From Gracilimonas halophila (GTDB lineage Bacteria > Bacteroidota > Rhodothermia > Balneolales > Balneolaceae): DNA of 64,000 bases. Every line of letters starts with the position of its first letter. Within the stretch, counting starts at the first letter, position 1. Positions 1 through 11,000 of this stretch are shown here, in pieces. Position numbers and translations under genes: made by a program. The notes under the pieces were generated by a model, which saw only the letters and a list, made by a program, of their open reading frames with translations, was not told the origin of the DNA and searched no databases. The stretch spans positions 124,001 to 188,000 of the forward strand of contig NZ_JBHULI010000025.1 in NCBI RefSeq assembly GCF_042684365.1, in the 5' to 3' direction.

Positions 1-2
1 AT

Positions 3-392
3 ACCCGTCTCTCATACGTTGGTATAACTAAAGAAGACCTGGAGGCACAACAGGAATTGAATCTTAAGATCCGTGATGCCATTGGGAAGGCAGAAAAAGT
101 GGCTGCTCAAATAGACACTCTCCGAAATAAACTCCTTACGCAAGAGGGTGCAGGTCGTACAGCGTCACTTGAAAAGGTGAATGAGTTATTCGCTCGCCTT
201 GTCACTTCCGAAGTAGGGAGTTACCAGAAGCCGGTTCTTATAGATCAGATGGAGTATCTGTACTACATGACTACTTCTGCTGATCAACGACCCGGAGATG
301 ATGCTTATATTCGGTTTGATGAACTATCGGATAGTCTTAAAGAAATAGTATCAGAATGGGAACAAATGCAAAACGCATTGGATAGTCAATAA
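3..392 (+). CDS. C-terminal end of a BNR/VPS10-type repeat protein (5' truncated by window)
   Basis: The reading frame is open to the left edge of the window, so this is the last 129 codons of a larger gene; a TTG at 57 is not a credible start because coding sense continues upstream of it. The visible part is a helical, charged segment (residues such as TKEDLEAQQELNLKIRDAIGKA) of the kind that closes secreted BNR/sortilin-propeller proteins after their repeats. The complete gene at 8017-11247 ends in a comparable helical tail, but the two are not close copies. The product is probably a secreted or periplasmic propeller protein of unknown substrate. The family call is inference from the tail alone; nothing of the catalytic or propeller region can be seen. 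Confidence 0.55.
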   Translation, partial: TRLSYVGITKEDLEAQQELNLKIRDAIGKAEKVAAQIDTLRNKLLTQEGAGRTASLEKVNELFARLVTSEVGSYQKPVLIDQMEYLYYMTTSADQRPGDDAYIRFDELSDSLKEIVSEWEQMQNALDSQ

Positions 393-412
393 CCTTTGTA
401 AAGATCTTTGTT

Positions 413-461
413 AAAGGCCGGGGACTTGCTGTGTAACGACTTCAAGTTAAAACCGGCCTTT
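413..461. terminator. Possible bidirectional hairpin between convergent genes
   Basis: AAAGGCCGG (413-421) pairs with CCGGCCTTT (453-461). The 31-nt loop contains a second small pairing, ACTTG (424-428) with CAAGT (443-447). It lies between the convergent ends of the BNR-type gene and the RND gene. There is only a short T tract on either side, so termination efficiency is uncertain. Confidence 0.4.
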
Positions 462-485
462 ATGACACTTAGGGAAAAGTGTGAA

Positions 486-3400
486 CTACCGGGCATTATG
501 TAATATCCTCGTTCCCCATATTCTAATATCATCCAGTATCACATAAATGGATGGAAGAACCAGTAATGTTACAATGGTTGAGAACGTGAGCCCACCAACA
601 ATAGCTCGAGCCATAGGAAAGTAGGGAGGACCGCTTCCGCCAATCTGAGTAGTTCCGATACAAAGCGGGATCAATCCTAAAACTGTGGTGGCTGCCGTCA
701 TAAGGATAGGGCGTATACGGTCGCGACCACCTTGTATTACAGCATCTCTTCGCGACAGGCCTTCTCCCCTCAAATGATTGATATGGTCTATCAATACGAT
801 CCCATTGTTTACCACGATTCCCATCAGGATGAGAATTCCAATGAAAGCCATCAAGTCAAAAGTGGTATTGGTAAGAAAGAAAAACCAGAAGATTCCAACC
901 ACTCCAAAGAAAATACATGAGAGCACACTGGTAGGGTATAAAAGTGATTCAAACAGTGATGCCATGATCAGATAGATCAGAAAAAAAGCGATGAAGATAT
1001 TGAATAACATGGTAGTGGCAACATCATCTCCCATGCCAAAACTGCGTCCATAGCTCCAGGAATATCCGGTGGGGTAGGCGATCTGATCCATAACCTTTGA
1101 GATCTCATCACGTGCCTCATCAGGGGTAAGATCTTCCAGATTAATGGCGATGCCCAGTGAAGTTCTGCGGTTTTCACGGAAGATGCGTCCCGCACCCTGG
1201 CTTTGTTCAAATTCAGCCAGAGATGCCAACTTCACAGTTTGTTCTCCTATGGAGATTGGAAGGTTTTTGAGGTCATCAAGTGTTTGGCGATTCACATCCT
1301 GAAAAGCAAGGACCACATCCACCTCGCCATCAGTGCCACGAATACGCTGTACGGTTTGTCCGCGCAGTGAACGAGATACCATCTGCGCTACAGCAGAAGA
1401 GGTAAGCCCAAAATTTCGGGCACGGTCATGATCGACGGTAAGCTGAATTTCATCACTGCCGGTTTCAGCCTCAGAGCGGACATCAGCGAACCCTTCGAGC
1501 TGACCTAACCGCCATTCAACCTGCTCGGCAAGCTCCTCAAGTGTTTCCATGGATTCACCCTGCACAAAGACCCGAACCTGCTCAGCACTGTTACGACTGA
1601 TATACTCAAAGGCCGGCCGGCCAATGGCAATTTGGGGTAAAAATTCTTGAACCTCTTCCTTGATCTGTGTAACAGACTTTTTGGCATTCTCATCGGGTAC
1701 TAAGTTCAGTGTCGATTCAGCATAATCAGGAGTATAAAAGGTATAAACAGATTCGATCTCGAAGTTCTCCTGATTCTCATAAAGGTATTGCTCGATCCTG
1801 TCTACGGACTCTTTGACTGTTTCAAGGGTGTAGGAAGCGTTAAGATTGTATTGTAGTCGCAGCTGACGTTCTTCCACTCTGGGAAACATATCAATGGACA
1901 TGAACGAAGCGGGGATGATGCCACTGAGAAAGAGTAAGGTTATGAAAACTACAGAGGTTTTTCGTCGCTCCAGAAACCATTCCAGTAAATTGGCATATTT
2001 AACAGAGAATTTGTCAATGATGGTTTTTTTATCGGTTTCTTCAGGCGGTTTGATCTTGGACGCCAGCAGCGGGATCACTGTAAGTGAGATCACCAGTGAG
2101 GCCAGCAACGCAATAATGATCGCCATTCCAATGTAGAACATATGTTGTGAGATGAAGCTTTCATTGACTACGTTTGGAAGGAATACAATGATAGATGTCA
2201 AGGTACCGGCAGTAACGGCAATAGAAACTTCCTTAGCTCCAAAAACAGCAGATTTCCACGCACTGTATCCCATTCGCTGATAACGATGAATGTTTTCTGT
2301 TACTACAACGGCATTATCCACAAGCATACCTATAGCAAGCATTAAACCCATCATAGATAAAATATTCAGGGAAATATCGAGGAAGAAGAAGAAGCCGAGC
2401 GTTACGATAAGGGAAAAGGGAACCGCTGTAGCAACGATCAAAGTGGTGCTGATCTGACGCAAGAATATGTAAAGCACGATGATAGACAGCAACGCCCCGA
2501 TCATACCCGCATTGAATAGCTCCCGGAGTGAACTTAAGATCCCGTCCGCTTCATTGAACATTTCATAGATCTCAATCCCCTGCATCTCCGGAAGTTCATT
2601 GATCTCCTCAATTTCAGCCAATACCTCATTCACAACTTCCACCGAGTTGGCGGTTGATTCTTTAGTGATATCGAGCCCGATGGCGTATTTCATGTCCAAA
2701 TGGCGGGCATAGTCGCGTTTAGGTGTTGTATATTTAACCTGAGCGATGTCTTTAACACGGATGTTGTTTTCAGCTATTATGAGTTCTTCGATCTCCTCAG
2801 TGGTACTCAGGTCACCGATCGGGCGAACCATATACCGCATACCTGAATCAGTGATCTTACCTGCTGAAATAGAAAAATTTGATTGTCTGAGTCTGTTGCT
2901 TAATTGGTTCAGGTCAATATTGTATTGTGTGAGCCGATCCGGATCCAGTTCAATTCTGATCTCCTTTTTCTCAACTCCGTAAAGTTCTACCTGTCCAACT
3001 CCGGGAATTCGTTCGATACGCTGCTGGATATTACGGTTAAGCAATTCATAAGCATCAGAAAGATCACGGTTACTTGAGATCCGAAGCTGAAGGGTGGCAT
3101 TGGCGCCATCCCGAAACTTAAATATCTGGTAATACTCAAAATCATCGGGAAGCTGATGCCGGATACTCTCGATCTTTTCTTTGATCTCGATGGCCTTAAG
3201 GTCAATGTCATTACCTTGTTTAAAAGTGATCATCACCCCGGCGTTATTCTCTCCGGAATTGGAGTTGATCTGTTCCACTCCGCTAATGGTCGCAAATACT
3301 TCTTCTATTGGCCGGGCGATGTTCTCATTTACCTCAGCAGGGGTAGAATTAGGATAAGGGATCTGCACAAATGCACCCGGAAAGGTGATATTTGGCATGA

Positions 3401-3506
3401 ATTCCATAGGTACCATTCGGGTGGCGATCAATCCGACAACCAGCATACTCACAAAAACCATGAGTGTGGTTACCGGTCGGCGCAGGGAAAATTCGGTAAT
3501 ATTCAT
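486..3506 (-). CDS. RND-family efflux transporter, second permease of a tandem pair
   Basis: The 1006-aa protein is an inner-membrane RND pump of the AcrB/HAE type, which exports hydrophobic or amphiphilic compounds using the proton gradient. It has the usual two-fold design: a first membrane helix near residues 10-30, a large periplasmic loop, helices 2-6 from about 335, then the same pattern repeated. Helix 4 holds the proton-relay region as LAIGMLVDNAVVVTENIHR, with Asp-Asn where AcrB has Asp-Asp. Its length is normal for the family. It is the last gene of a three-gene operon, 9 bp behind the first RND gene, and the adaptor is encoded upstream. No outer-membrane channel gene is present here. 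Substrate cannot be predicted. It may form a mixed trimer with its neighbour, as MdtB and MdtC do. Confidence 0.93.
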   Translation of the reverse strand: MNITEFSLRRPVTTLMVFVSMLVVGLIATRMVPMEFMPNITFPGAFVQIPYPNSTPAEVNENIARPIEEVFATISGVEQINSNSGENNAGVMITFKQGNDIDLKAIEIKEKIESIRHQLPDDFEYYQIFKFRDGANATLQLRISSNRDLSDAYELLNRNIQQRIERIPGVGQVELYGVEKKEIRIELDPDRLTQYNIDLNQLSNRLRQSNFSISAGKITDSGMRYMVRPIGDLSTTEEIEELIIAENNIRVKDIAQVKYTTPKRDYARHLDMKYAIGLDITKESTANSVEVVNEVLAEIEEINELPEMQGIEIYEMFNEADGILSSLRELFNAGMIGALLSIIVLYIFLRQISTTLIVATAVPFSLIVTLGFFFFLDISLNILSMMGLMLAIGMLVDNAVVVTENIHRYQRMGYSAWKSAVFGAKEVSIAVTAGTLTSIIVFLPNVVNESFISQHMFYIGMAIIIALLASLVISLTVIPLLASKIKPPEETDKKTIIDKFSVKYANLLEWFLERRKTSVVFITLLFLSGIIPASFMSIDMFPRVEERQLRLQYNLNASYTLETVKESVDRIEQYLYENQENFEIESVYTFYTPDYAESTLNLVPDENAKKSVTQIKEEVQEFLPQIAIGRPAFEYISRNSAEQVRVFVQGESMETLEELAEQVEWRLGQLEGFADVRSEAETGSDEIQLTVDHDRARNFGLTSSAVAQMVSRSLRGQTVQRIRGTDGEVDVVLAFQDVNRQTLDDLKNLPISIGEQTVKLASLAEFEQSQGAGRIFRENRRTSLGIAINLEDLTPDEARDEISKVMDQIAYPTGYSWSYGRSFGMGDDVATTMLFNIFIAFFLIYLIMASLFESLLYPTSVLSCIFFGVVGIFWFFFLTNTTFDLMAFIGILILMGIVVNNGIVLIDHINHLRGEGLSRRDAVIQGGRDRIRPILMTAATTVLGLIPLCIGTTQIGGSGPPYFPMARAIVGGLTFSTIVTLLVLPSIYVILDDIRIWGTRILHNAR

Positions 3507-3515
3507 GGTGATGAG

Positions 3516-6500
3516 TTAAGCTAATTCAGTTTCGGGTTGAACCGAGTAATTCTTACGGTCGAGGATAGCGTACATGACGGGAATTACAAGGAGGGTAAGC
3601 AAGGTTGAAACCAGCAATCCGCCAATAACGGTGATTCCCATGGGAGCACGAAGTTCAGCACCATCTCCAAAGCCAATGGCTAAAGGAAGCAGTCCCAGCG
3701 TGGTCGTCAGAGTGGTCATAAGGATCGGACGCAGACGTGATTTTCCGCCTTCTCTGATAGCTTCCAGCTTTTCCATGCCTTTCATACGCATTTGATTAAT
3801 GATATCAATAAGGATGATGGCATTATTAACTACGATACCTATCAGTAATATCAATCCGATAAATACAACCACGCTAATGGTGGTTCCTGTGAGAAACAAT
3901 GCCAATATTGCTCCAACAAGGGCCAGCGGAATAGTGAATAAGATAATAAAGGGGTGGAGCAGGGATTCAAACTGTGAAGCCATTACCAGGTAAACCAGGA
4001 ATATGGCTAACCCAAGAGCAAACATCAGGGAGCGGAACGACTCCGACATCTCTTCATTCTGACCTGCGATCTCTGCAAATATTCCTGATGGCAAGGTGAT
4101 CCCCGCCAGGGCTTGTTCAACTTCCTCGGCAGCTTCACCAAGGTCACCATAATTCAGGTTAGCAGAAACCAGAGCTACACGCTGCTGAGCGACACGCCGG
4201 ATTTCTCCGGGCCCGTTGGCTATTTGTACTTCGGCAATAGCACTTAAGGGAATCGGCCGCTCACTGTTTGGATTAACTATCAGTCGCTGGATTTCATCAA
4301 TGGAAGTCCGGTCGGCCTGGCGTGCTCTTACCAATACGTCGATCTTGCGGTCTCTCCAGGAATACCGGGTAGCAATATCACCTCGAACATTGCTTACAAT
4401 TCGGTCAGCTACTTCATGAACCTGTAGCCCAAGAGAAGCGGCTTTGTCACGATCAAAGATGATCTGAATTTCAGGGCTTCCGGTTTCCATGGTGCTTTTT
4501 ACATCAGCAAAGCGATTGTTTGAAGACAGTGTTCTGGCAACAGCATCTCCGGCTTGTTTAAGTTTGTCCAGATCGAAACCACTGATCTCAATTTCAATAG
4601 GAGTAGTAAAGGAGAAAAGGGACGGTCTTTCGAATTTATACTGTAATCCCGGAACTTGGCTGAGAGAAGACCGGAGTTTGTCCATTGCAATTTCTTCTTC
4701 ATTTGCTGAAGAACCGGAGGATAATGTTACATTCATCTCTCCCCAGTTCTCACCGCCTTCATCAGGGTTGGCGTCCATTCGGTTTCCTGTCCCTGCCACG
4801 GCAAAAGTAGTCTGAATATGATCATGATCTCGTGCTGAAGTTTGAACAGCCCTCAGAGCTGCATCGGTTTTCTCAATAGGTGTACCTGGAGGGAGTTTGA
4901 ATTCAACTGAAAATTCACCCTGAGAAAGTTGTGGGATCAACTCAACACCGATACGCGGGACCAAAGCAACAGAACCTGAAAAGATCAGAACAGCGGAAGC
5001 CAATACGATGAATCTATGATCAAGCGCCCACCGCAGCATATTTGTATATACGTCTTCGATCACACGATAAGATCTGTCAAAAACATACACCAGGGGGGAG
5101 AATAATGCTTTTGTTCCTCTGGATATCCATTTCAAGAGAAATTTTACTGCTTTTGTAATAGCGGTTGGGATGGTATAGAAAAGGAACATTCGAATGGCTC
5201 GTAATCCTCGTCCGAATTTTGTTTTAGGCTCTTTCAGCTGTAACGGTTCAGCTTTAATTTTTGAGCCGCCAATGGATGACATCATGGGAATCAGTGTAAT
5301 AGCAACTACAAGTGATGCAAGTAAAGAGAAAGTCACCGTCAATGCCTGATCACGGAAAAGCTGACCGGCTATTCCTTGTACAAATACCAATGGAAAGAAA
5401 ACGGCAATGGTGGTAAGGGTGGAAGCTACAACGGCCATCCCTACTTCTCTGGCCCCTTCACGTGCAGATTCAATGATCCCTTTACCCATCTCTTTATGGC
5501 GCGCAATATTTTCAAGTACTACGATGGAATTATCCACCAACATCCCGATTCCAAGGGCTATTCCACCCAACGACATGATGTTCAGCGAGATGTCATTTCC
5601 ATACATCAAATTAAAGGTAGCGATAATAGAAACAGGGATAGAAACCGAGATAATTACGGTAGTCCAGAAGTTTCTTAGGAACAGGTACAGAACGAGCACC
5701 GCTAAGATACCTCCGATGATTCCCGCATTTTTCACTTCATTTACAGCAGACGCAATAAACACAGATTGATCATAGACTTTGACCATGCTCATTTCCTCGG
5801 GAAGAATATCTCTGATCTCACTCATCCGGGCTTCAACAGCTTCGGCGGTGGCCACAGTATTGGCATCGCCTTCTTTGTAAATAGCGATCTCAACGGCTTC
5901 GGAACCGTTTAATCGAGTGATAGCTTCTCGCTCTTTGTAGGCTTGTTCTACTTCAGCTACATCCTTCAAATAAATCGTATTATTACCATTTCTGCCGATC
6001 ACCACATTCCTTATCTGGTCTACGGTCTTAAATTCATTCAGTGTTCGGACAAGGTATTGCTGAGACCCTTCTTCCAGTCGCCCACCGGAGAGATTGACGT
6101 TTTCAGCACTTAAAATTTGTGTCACATTTTCGATAGGGATATTCAGGTAGGAAAGTCGGCGCTGATCGATATTCACCTGGATCTCTTCTTCGAGTCCCCC
6201 ACTGATCTTGACCGAGGCCACCCCAAGTGAAGATTCCAAATTCTTTTTGAGTTGCTCATCGGCTAATACCCGAAGCCCTTTAAGGCGAGAAATAGCATCA
6301 GGACTGGAGAGATTATCGTAAGAGGCGTAATTGACGGAAGCATCATCATTCGTGTTCTCAGTAGCCTGATCATCATAGAATAACGCGTAGCGCATAATAG
6401 GGTCGAGAGTGGGGTCGAAGCGTAAAGTGACGGGCTTTTCAGCCTCAAGAGGAAGTTGAACGGCATCCAGCTTGGACATCACATCAAGGTTGGCGATATT

Positions 6501-6803
6501 CATATCAGTGCCCCATTCAAATTCGAGCACTACATCTGATTGTCCGGCACGGGAGATGGATCGAACCTGCTGTACTCCTTTGACCACCCCCACAGCTTCC
6601 TCAACCGGCTTGGTGATCAGGTTCTCCACTTCAATAGGAGCTGCGCCTTGAAATTCAGTCCGTATAGTGAGTGTTGGATAGCTCAGTTCCGGAAGCAGGT
6701 TTACATTCAGGCGAGAGAGAGAAACGATACCGAATAGTAAAATCCCCACCGTAAACATGGCGATGGTTACTTTTCTGCGTATAGAAAGATCAATAATTTT
6801 CAT
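3516..6803 (-). CDS. RND-family efflux transporter, first permease of a tandem pair
   Basis: The 1095-aa protein is an RND inner-membrane pump, somewhat longer than AcrB. The helix-4 relay region reads LGIGMLVDNSIVVLENIARH. The extra length comes from two places: an acidic, Asn/Asp-rich insertion in the first periplasmic domain (about residues 145-165) and an extended basic, amphipathic cytoplasmic stretch between the two halves (about residues 510-575). It begins 12 bp after the adaptor stop and ends 9 bp before the next RND gene, so the three are surely co-transcribed. The two RND proteins are clearly different in sequence, so they are not a recent duplication. Heavy-metal (CusA-type) function seems unlikely because no methionine clusters are seen, but substrate remains unknown. 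Confidence 0.93.
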   Translation of the reverse strand: MKIIDLSIRRKVTIAMFTVGILLFGIVSLSRLNVNLLPELSYPTLTIRTEFQGAAPIEVENLITKPVEEAVGVVKGVQQVRSISRAGQSDVVLEFEWGTDMNIANLDVMSKLDAVQLPLEAEKPVTLRFDPTLDPIMRYALFYDDQATENTNDDASVNYASYDNLSSPDAISRLKGLRVLADEQLKKNLESSLGVASVKISGGLEEEIQVNIDQRRLSYLNIPIENVTQILSAENVNLSGGRLEEGSQQYLVRTLNEFKTVDQIRNVVIGRNGNNTIYLKDVAEVEQAYKEREAITRLNGSEAVEIAIYKEGDANTVATAEAVEARMSEIRDILPEEMSMVKVYDQSVFIASAVNEVKNAGIIGGILAVLVLYLFLRNFWTTVIISVSIPVSIIATFNLMYGNDISLNIMSLGGIALGIGMLVDNSIVVLENIARHKEMGKGIIESAREGAREVGMAVVASTLTTIAVFFPLVFVQGIAGQLFRDQALTVTFSLLASLVVAITLIPMMSSIGGSKIKAEPLQLKEPKTKFGRGLRAIRMFLFYTIPTAITKAVKFLLKWISRGTKALFSPLVYVFDRSYRVIEDVYTNMLRWALDHRFIVLASAVLIFSGSVALVPRIGVELIPQLSQGEFSVEFKLPPGTPIEKTDAALRAVQTSARDHDHIQTTFAVAGTGNRMDANPDEGGENWGEMNVTLSSGSSANEEEIAMDKLRSSLSQVPGLQYKFERPSLFSFTTPIEIEISGFDLDKLKQAGDAVARTLSSNNRFADVKSTMETGSPEIQIIFDRDKAASLGLQVHEVADRIVSNVRGDIATRYSWRDRKIDVLVRARQADRTSIDEIQRLIVNPNSERPIPLSAIAEVQIANGPGEIRRVAQQRVALVSANLNYGDLGEAAEEVEQALAGITLPSGIFAEIAGQNEEMSESFRSLMFALGLAIFLVYLVMASQFESLLHPFIILFTIPLALVGAILALFLTGTTISVVVFIGLILLIGIVVNNAIILIDIINQMRMKGMEKLEAIREGGKSRLRPILMTTLTTTLGLLPLAIGFGDGAELRAPMGITVIGGLLVSTLLTLLVIPVMYAILDRKNYSVQPETELA

Positions 6804-6815
6804 GGAAAATCCTGC

Positions 6816-7868
6816 TTACAGATTTATGATGTTTACTTTTGAACTGTCTTGCAGGCTACCCTGACCAATCGTGACAACGATCTCGCCGTCTTCAAGTCCG
6901 TTGATCACTTCCACATTCAGTCCATTGGTATAGCCAGTCTGGATCTGCTTTCTGAATGCGAGTGAATCCCGGATCACATAAACGCTTTGTGCCAAATCTT
7001 CAGACATAACTGCAGATTTTGGGATCATGCGGGTATTCTTCCGCGTATCATATACGATCTTGACACGACCGAACATTCCGGGTCGGAGCATGTCTTTAGT
7101 TTCATCTACAAATACAGTGACTTTGAAAGTCCCTGTCTCTGAATCCACTACCGGACTTATGCGCTCTACATGCCCCATAAACGTTTGATTCGGAAGGGCA
7201 TCCACACGAAGCTCAGTTCGCTGATCTTTTCTGATCTTAGCCATTTCGTGCTCGGGTACATATAGGATAGCCTGGAGCGGACTGAAATCTGTAACTCTGA
7301 AAACCTGCTCATCTGTTCCGATCATATTTCCGCGCTTGACAAATCGTTCAGATACTACACCACTGATTGGAGACTTTATGGAAGTGTATTCCAGGTTGAG
7401 CATCGCCAGATCATACGCGGCTTTTTGGGATTCATATTCGTATTGGGAATTCTGGAAAGTCTCAGCTGCGATCAGATTTTTATCGAAAAGCTCCTTGTTT
7501 CGCTGAAATTCATTTTTGAGACGGTCGAGGGTAGCTTTGGCACGGGCTGCTTCAATTTCATATTGTTCATCCTCGATCTTGGCGATCACCTGCCCGGCTT
7601 TCACCTCATCACCTTCTTCTACATAAATTTCATTAACAATACCCCGGACTTTTGAAACCACTGTTGCCTCTTGTTCGGCATCGAGTGTGGCAGTATTGGC
7701 ATAATAAGCTGAGATATCACCACGGCTAACGTTGCTGACTTCAACGGGTATTACCAGATTCTCATCTTCGTTATTATTTTCTTGTTCGTCGCCGTTGTTG
7801 CATGCAGTAGTTCCGATTAACAGTACGGCTAACAGCATAGTGGGGATAAAGTAGCGTAGATTTTTCAT
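6816..7868 (-). CDS. Efflux RND periplasmic adaptor (membrane fusion) lipoprotein
   Basis: The 350-aa protein links an RND pump to an outer-membrane channel. It starts with a lipoprotein signal peptide ending in the lipobox LIGTTAC (Cys23), followed by an Asn/Glu-rich tether. Then come a half biotinyl-lipoyl motif (VSKVRGIVNEIYVEEGDEVKAG), a helical hairpin (about 95-155), the second lipoyl half (TSIKSPISGVVSER), a beta-barrel domain and a C-terminal membrane-proximal domain (MIPKSAV onwards). Its length is normal for the HlyD/AcrA family. It is the first gene of the efflux operon, just ahead of both RND genes, and the promoter should lie in the short gap after 7868. Confidence 0.92.
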   Translation of the reverse strand: MKNLRYFIPTMLLAVLLIGTTACNNGDEQENNNEDENLVIPVEVSNVSRGDISAYYANTATLDAEQEATVVSKVRGIVNEIYVEEGDEVKAGQVIAKIEDEQYEIEAARAKATLDRLKNEFQRNKELFDKNLIAAETFQNSQYEYESQKAAYDLAMLNLEYTSIKSPISGVVSERFVKRGNMIGTDEQVFRVTDFSPLQAILYVPEHEMAKIRKDQRTELRVDALPNQTFMGHVERISPVVDSETGTFKVTVFVDETKDMLRPGMFGRVKIVYDTRKNTRMIPKSAVMSEDLAQSVYVIRDSLAFRKQIQTGYTNGLNVEVINGLEDGEIVVTIGQGSLQDSSKVNIINL

Positions 7869-7954
7869 GTAATTATTGACCGTTTTGATTATATGTCCAA
7901 CGATCGCTATTACGCTTACTCGAAAACTTTGTTACGAAGAGAAGAAAGATTGGG

Positions 7955-7992
7955 AAATAAAAAAGGAGAAGTACAAAAGCACTTCTCCTTTA
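7955..7992 (-). terminator. Rho-independent terminator of the large BNR gene
   Basis: An 11-bp stem pairs AAAGGAGAAGT (7962-7972) with ACTTCTCCTTT (7981-7991) around an 8-nt loop. Read on the minus strand it is followed by a run of Ts. It sits just past the stop of the minus-strand gene that ends at 8017. Confidence 0.8.
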
Positions 7993-8016
7993 AAACCTAT
8001 GCTAATTATAGCATTT

Positions 8017-11000
8017 TTAATTTTCAATAGGAGGAGCTCCGATGGCTTCCAGGGCACGTTGCAGTTGTGGCATTTCGGAGCCAATGAACGCATCGATATT
8101 CTGCTTGATGGCTTCAAGTTCATTTTTACCTGCCTCAACGGTTTCTATGTGGGTTTGAGTTGGGCCATAGGTTGTACTTAAAGTACGGAAACCAACATAC
8201 ATTCGCTGTGAAGGAGTAGGAGGATTTTTCTCCCCAACTTGTCCTTTAGCCTCACTTCCGCTCATGGCTTTATCAAACTCCAGCAACTTCATGCGGGCAT
8301 TGTGCAGACGTTCCCTTAATGCCGGATCTTCACTTTCGGCCCGAGATAAAGCAGTTCTCATGGCCTCGATACGATCCATTTGCTCGGCTAATTCATTGGA
8401 TGTAGCAGTAAGATCCTGTTGAAAAGCGATCAGGTTGTGCATGAATTCCTGCCGGAGTTCATTTGGTTTTCTCTCAAGAGCGCCATCAAATAATGGTACT
8501 ACATCGAAACTGATAGGTTCTGAAAGCTCGCGGGTCTCACCGTTATCAACGATCGCCATACTGGCAGTGTATGTTCCGGGTATTACAGGGAAGGCGTCAC
8601 TGAACCATCCACCGCTACCGGCAGACTCAAGAGTGATCATATTTTTTGAAGCATGACGTAATTCCCAATTCACACGATGAATTCCTTTCTTGGCAGGCCC
8701 TTTCACTCTGTTGATGACCGTACCGTTTTCATCTTTAATGGTTATTTGTACAAAAGGATCTTCGGCTGCGATCTCCTCATCGAGTGCATCCCAACCTGGA
8801 AAAGGTACATCTTCATTATCATCTAACTGACGCTCCCGCTGTTGTCGCTGCGCCTCTTTAGAAAGATGATCTTCCTTCAGGTAATAGGTGAATACGGCAC
8901 CAAAAGGTGGGTTATCCGCTACGTAATCGGTATCACCCTGCGAATCAACTTTGCCCGTAGGCATATACCATAAGGCATCCCGTGTTGGGAAGAGTACACC
9001 GTCTTTTGCCAGGGTTTCGCTATTTATTTCCCGGAGTGGAGTATAATCGTCGAGTATGAAAAAACCTCTTCCGAAAGATGCTCCCACCAAGTCTTCCTGT
9101 TCCCGCTGTATGGTGATATCACGGAATGAAATTGTAGGCGCTCCGCCTTTTAGTTGTACCCATTTGTTTCCACCGTCAACGGTAAAGAATATGCCGAATT
9201 CCGTGGCTGCAAATAGCAGGTCTTCATCAACATGATCCTGAACGATCCTCCATACTACATGGCGTTCGGGTAGGCTACTGGATATATTGGTCCAGCTTTG
9301 TCCGCGATTCGTACTTTTTATAATGTACGGTGTGAAATCGCCATACTTGTGATTATCCATAACAACATAAACCGTATTGGCATCAAATAAGTCTGCTTTG
9401 ATATCATTTACGAAGGCCGTTTCAGGGATACCTCTGATGTCACCTAATTCGATCCTGCGCCAGTTATCTCCACCGTCTTCTGTTACTTGTAACAATCCAT
9501 CATCTGTTCCTGCATAGATCAGACCTTCTTGAAGGGGAGATTCTGCCAGGGATGTTATGGTATTGTAATTCGACATTGCGCTGATATCCCAGGGATTATC
9601 CCAGCTTTTCTGCTTACCCATGATAGGCAAAGTGATGCGCTCCTGATCCCGGGTCAGATCACCGGAGATCGGAGTCCAGCTGTCGCCCCTGTCATCGGTT
9701 CTCCAAACTCGATAAGAGGCAAAATATATACGGGTCGGGTTATGTGGACTTACTTCAATAGGGGCGTCCCAATTAAACCTTTCGTGCTCTTCACCTTCAC
9801 CGGCCTGGGGTTGAATGAATACAGATTCTCCGGTTATTCGATCAACGCGGTGTAAGGCACCCTGTTGGAATTCTCCATAAACGATATTAGGGTTTCCGGG
9901 TTCCGTTGCAGAGTCATGTCCGTCAGCACCAAGGGTTTTGAAGAAGTCACGGTTTCTGATTCCTTCATCATCGGTTGTTCTTGAAGGGCCACCGTTAGAA
10001 CCATTGTCCTGAGTTCCTCCGTAAACGTAGTAAAACGGTTTGGCGTTATCTACGGAAACTTTGTAGTACTGCATGATGGGCATGTTTCCGAAAAAGCGCC
10101 ATGAATCCATAAAGTCAAAACTCTCATACAATCCCCCATCGGTACCGATCATAATATAATCGGGATCACTTTCTTTAAAGGCTATAGCATGGTCATCTAC
10201 ATGCTTATTGTTATTGTTGATGGTTCTGAAGTTAGCCCCGTGATCATCAGAGATGAGCGTATAGTTGCTTACCAAAATGATCTGCCCGAAATTATGAGGT
10301 GAAGCATAAAGTTCCTGATAATAATGTGGTCCGGTACCACCTGAAACGGCATCTGACATTTTCTTCCAGGATTCACCGCGATCATCTGACATATACAAAC
10401 CGCCGGTTCTTCGGTCTAGTTCAATGGCAGCATAAACGATATCAGGGTTCTGAGGAGAGATAGCTAAACCGATCTTTCCCATATTGGAACTTGGTAATCC
10501 CCTCGTAAGTTCTTCCCAGTTTTCACCGCCATCCGTACTTTTATGAATACCGGAACCGGGTCCGCCACCCATATAAGCCGCTACAGTACGATGCCGTTGC
10601 CAGGTTGCAGCGTAAAGCACGTCAGGGTCTCTTGGGTCTATAAGAATATCTGTTACGCCGGTCCATTCATTTCCGCTGAGAACATTTGTCCAGTTTTCAC
10701 CGCCATCTGTGGTTTTATATAAACCACGCTCGCCTCCGCTACTCCATAGCGGGCCTTCGGCAGCAACCCAAACAATGTCTGAGTTTTCAGGGTGAACTAT
10801 GACATTGGAAAGGTGTTCAGAGTTTTCGAGTCCCATATTGGTCCAGCTATTACCGGCATCTGTACTTTTATAGATTCCGTCCCCAAAACCTACGTGACGT
10901 CCACCTACATCTTCACCGGTACCAACCCAAATGATATTAGGGTTATTGGGGTCTATGGTAACCGATCCGATGGAATAGGAACCTTCGTTGTCAAAGATCG

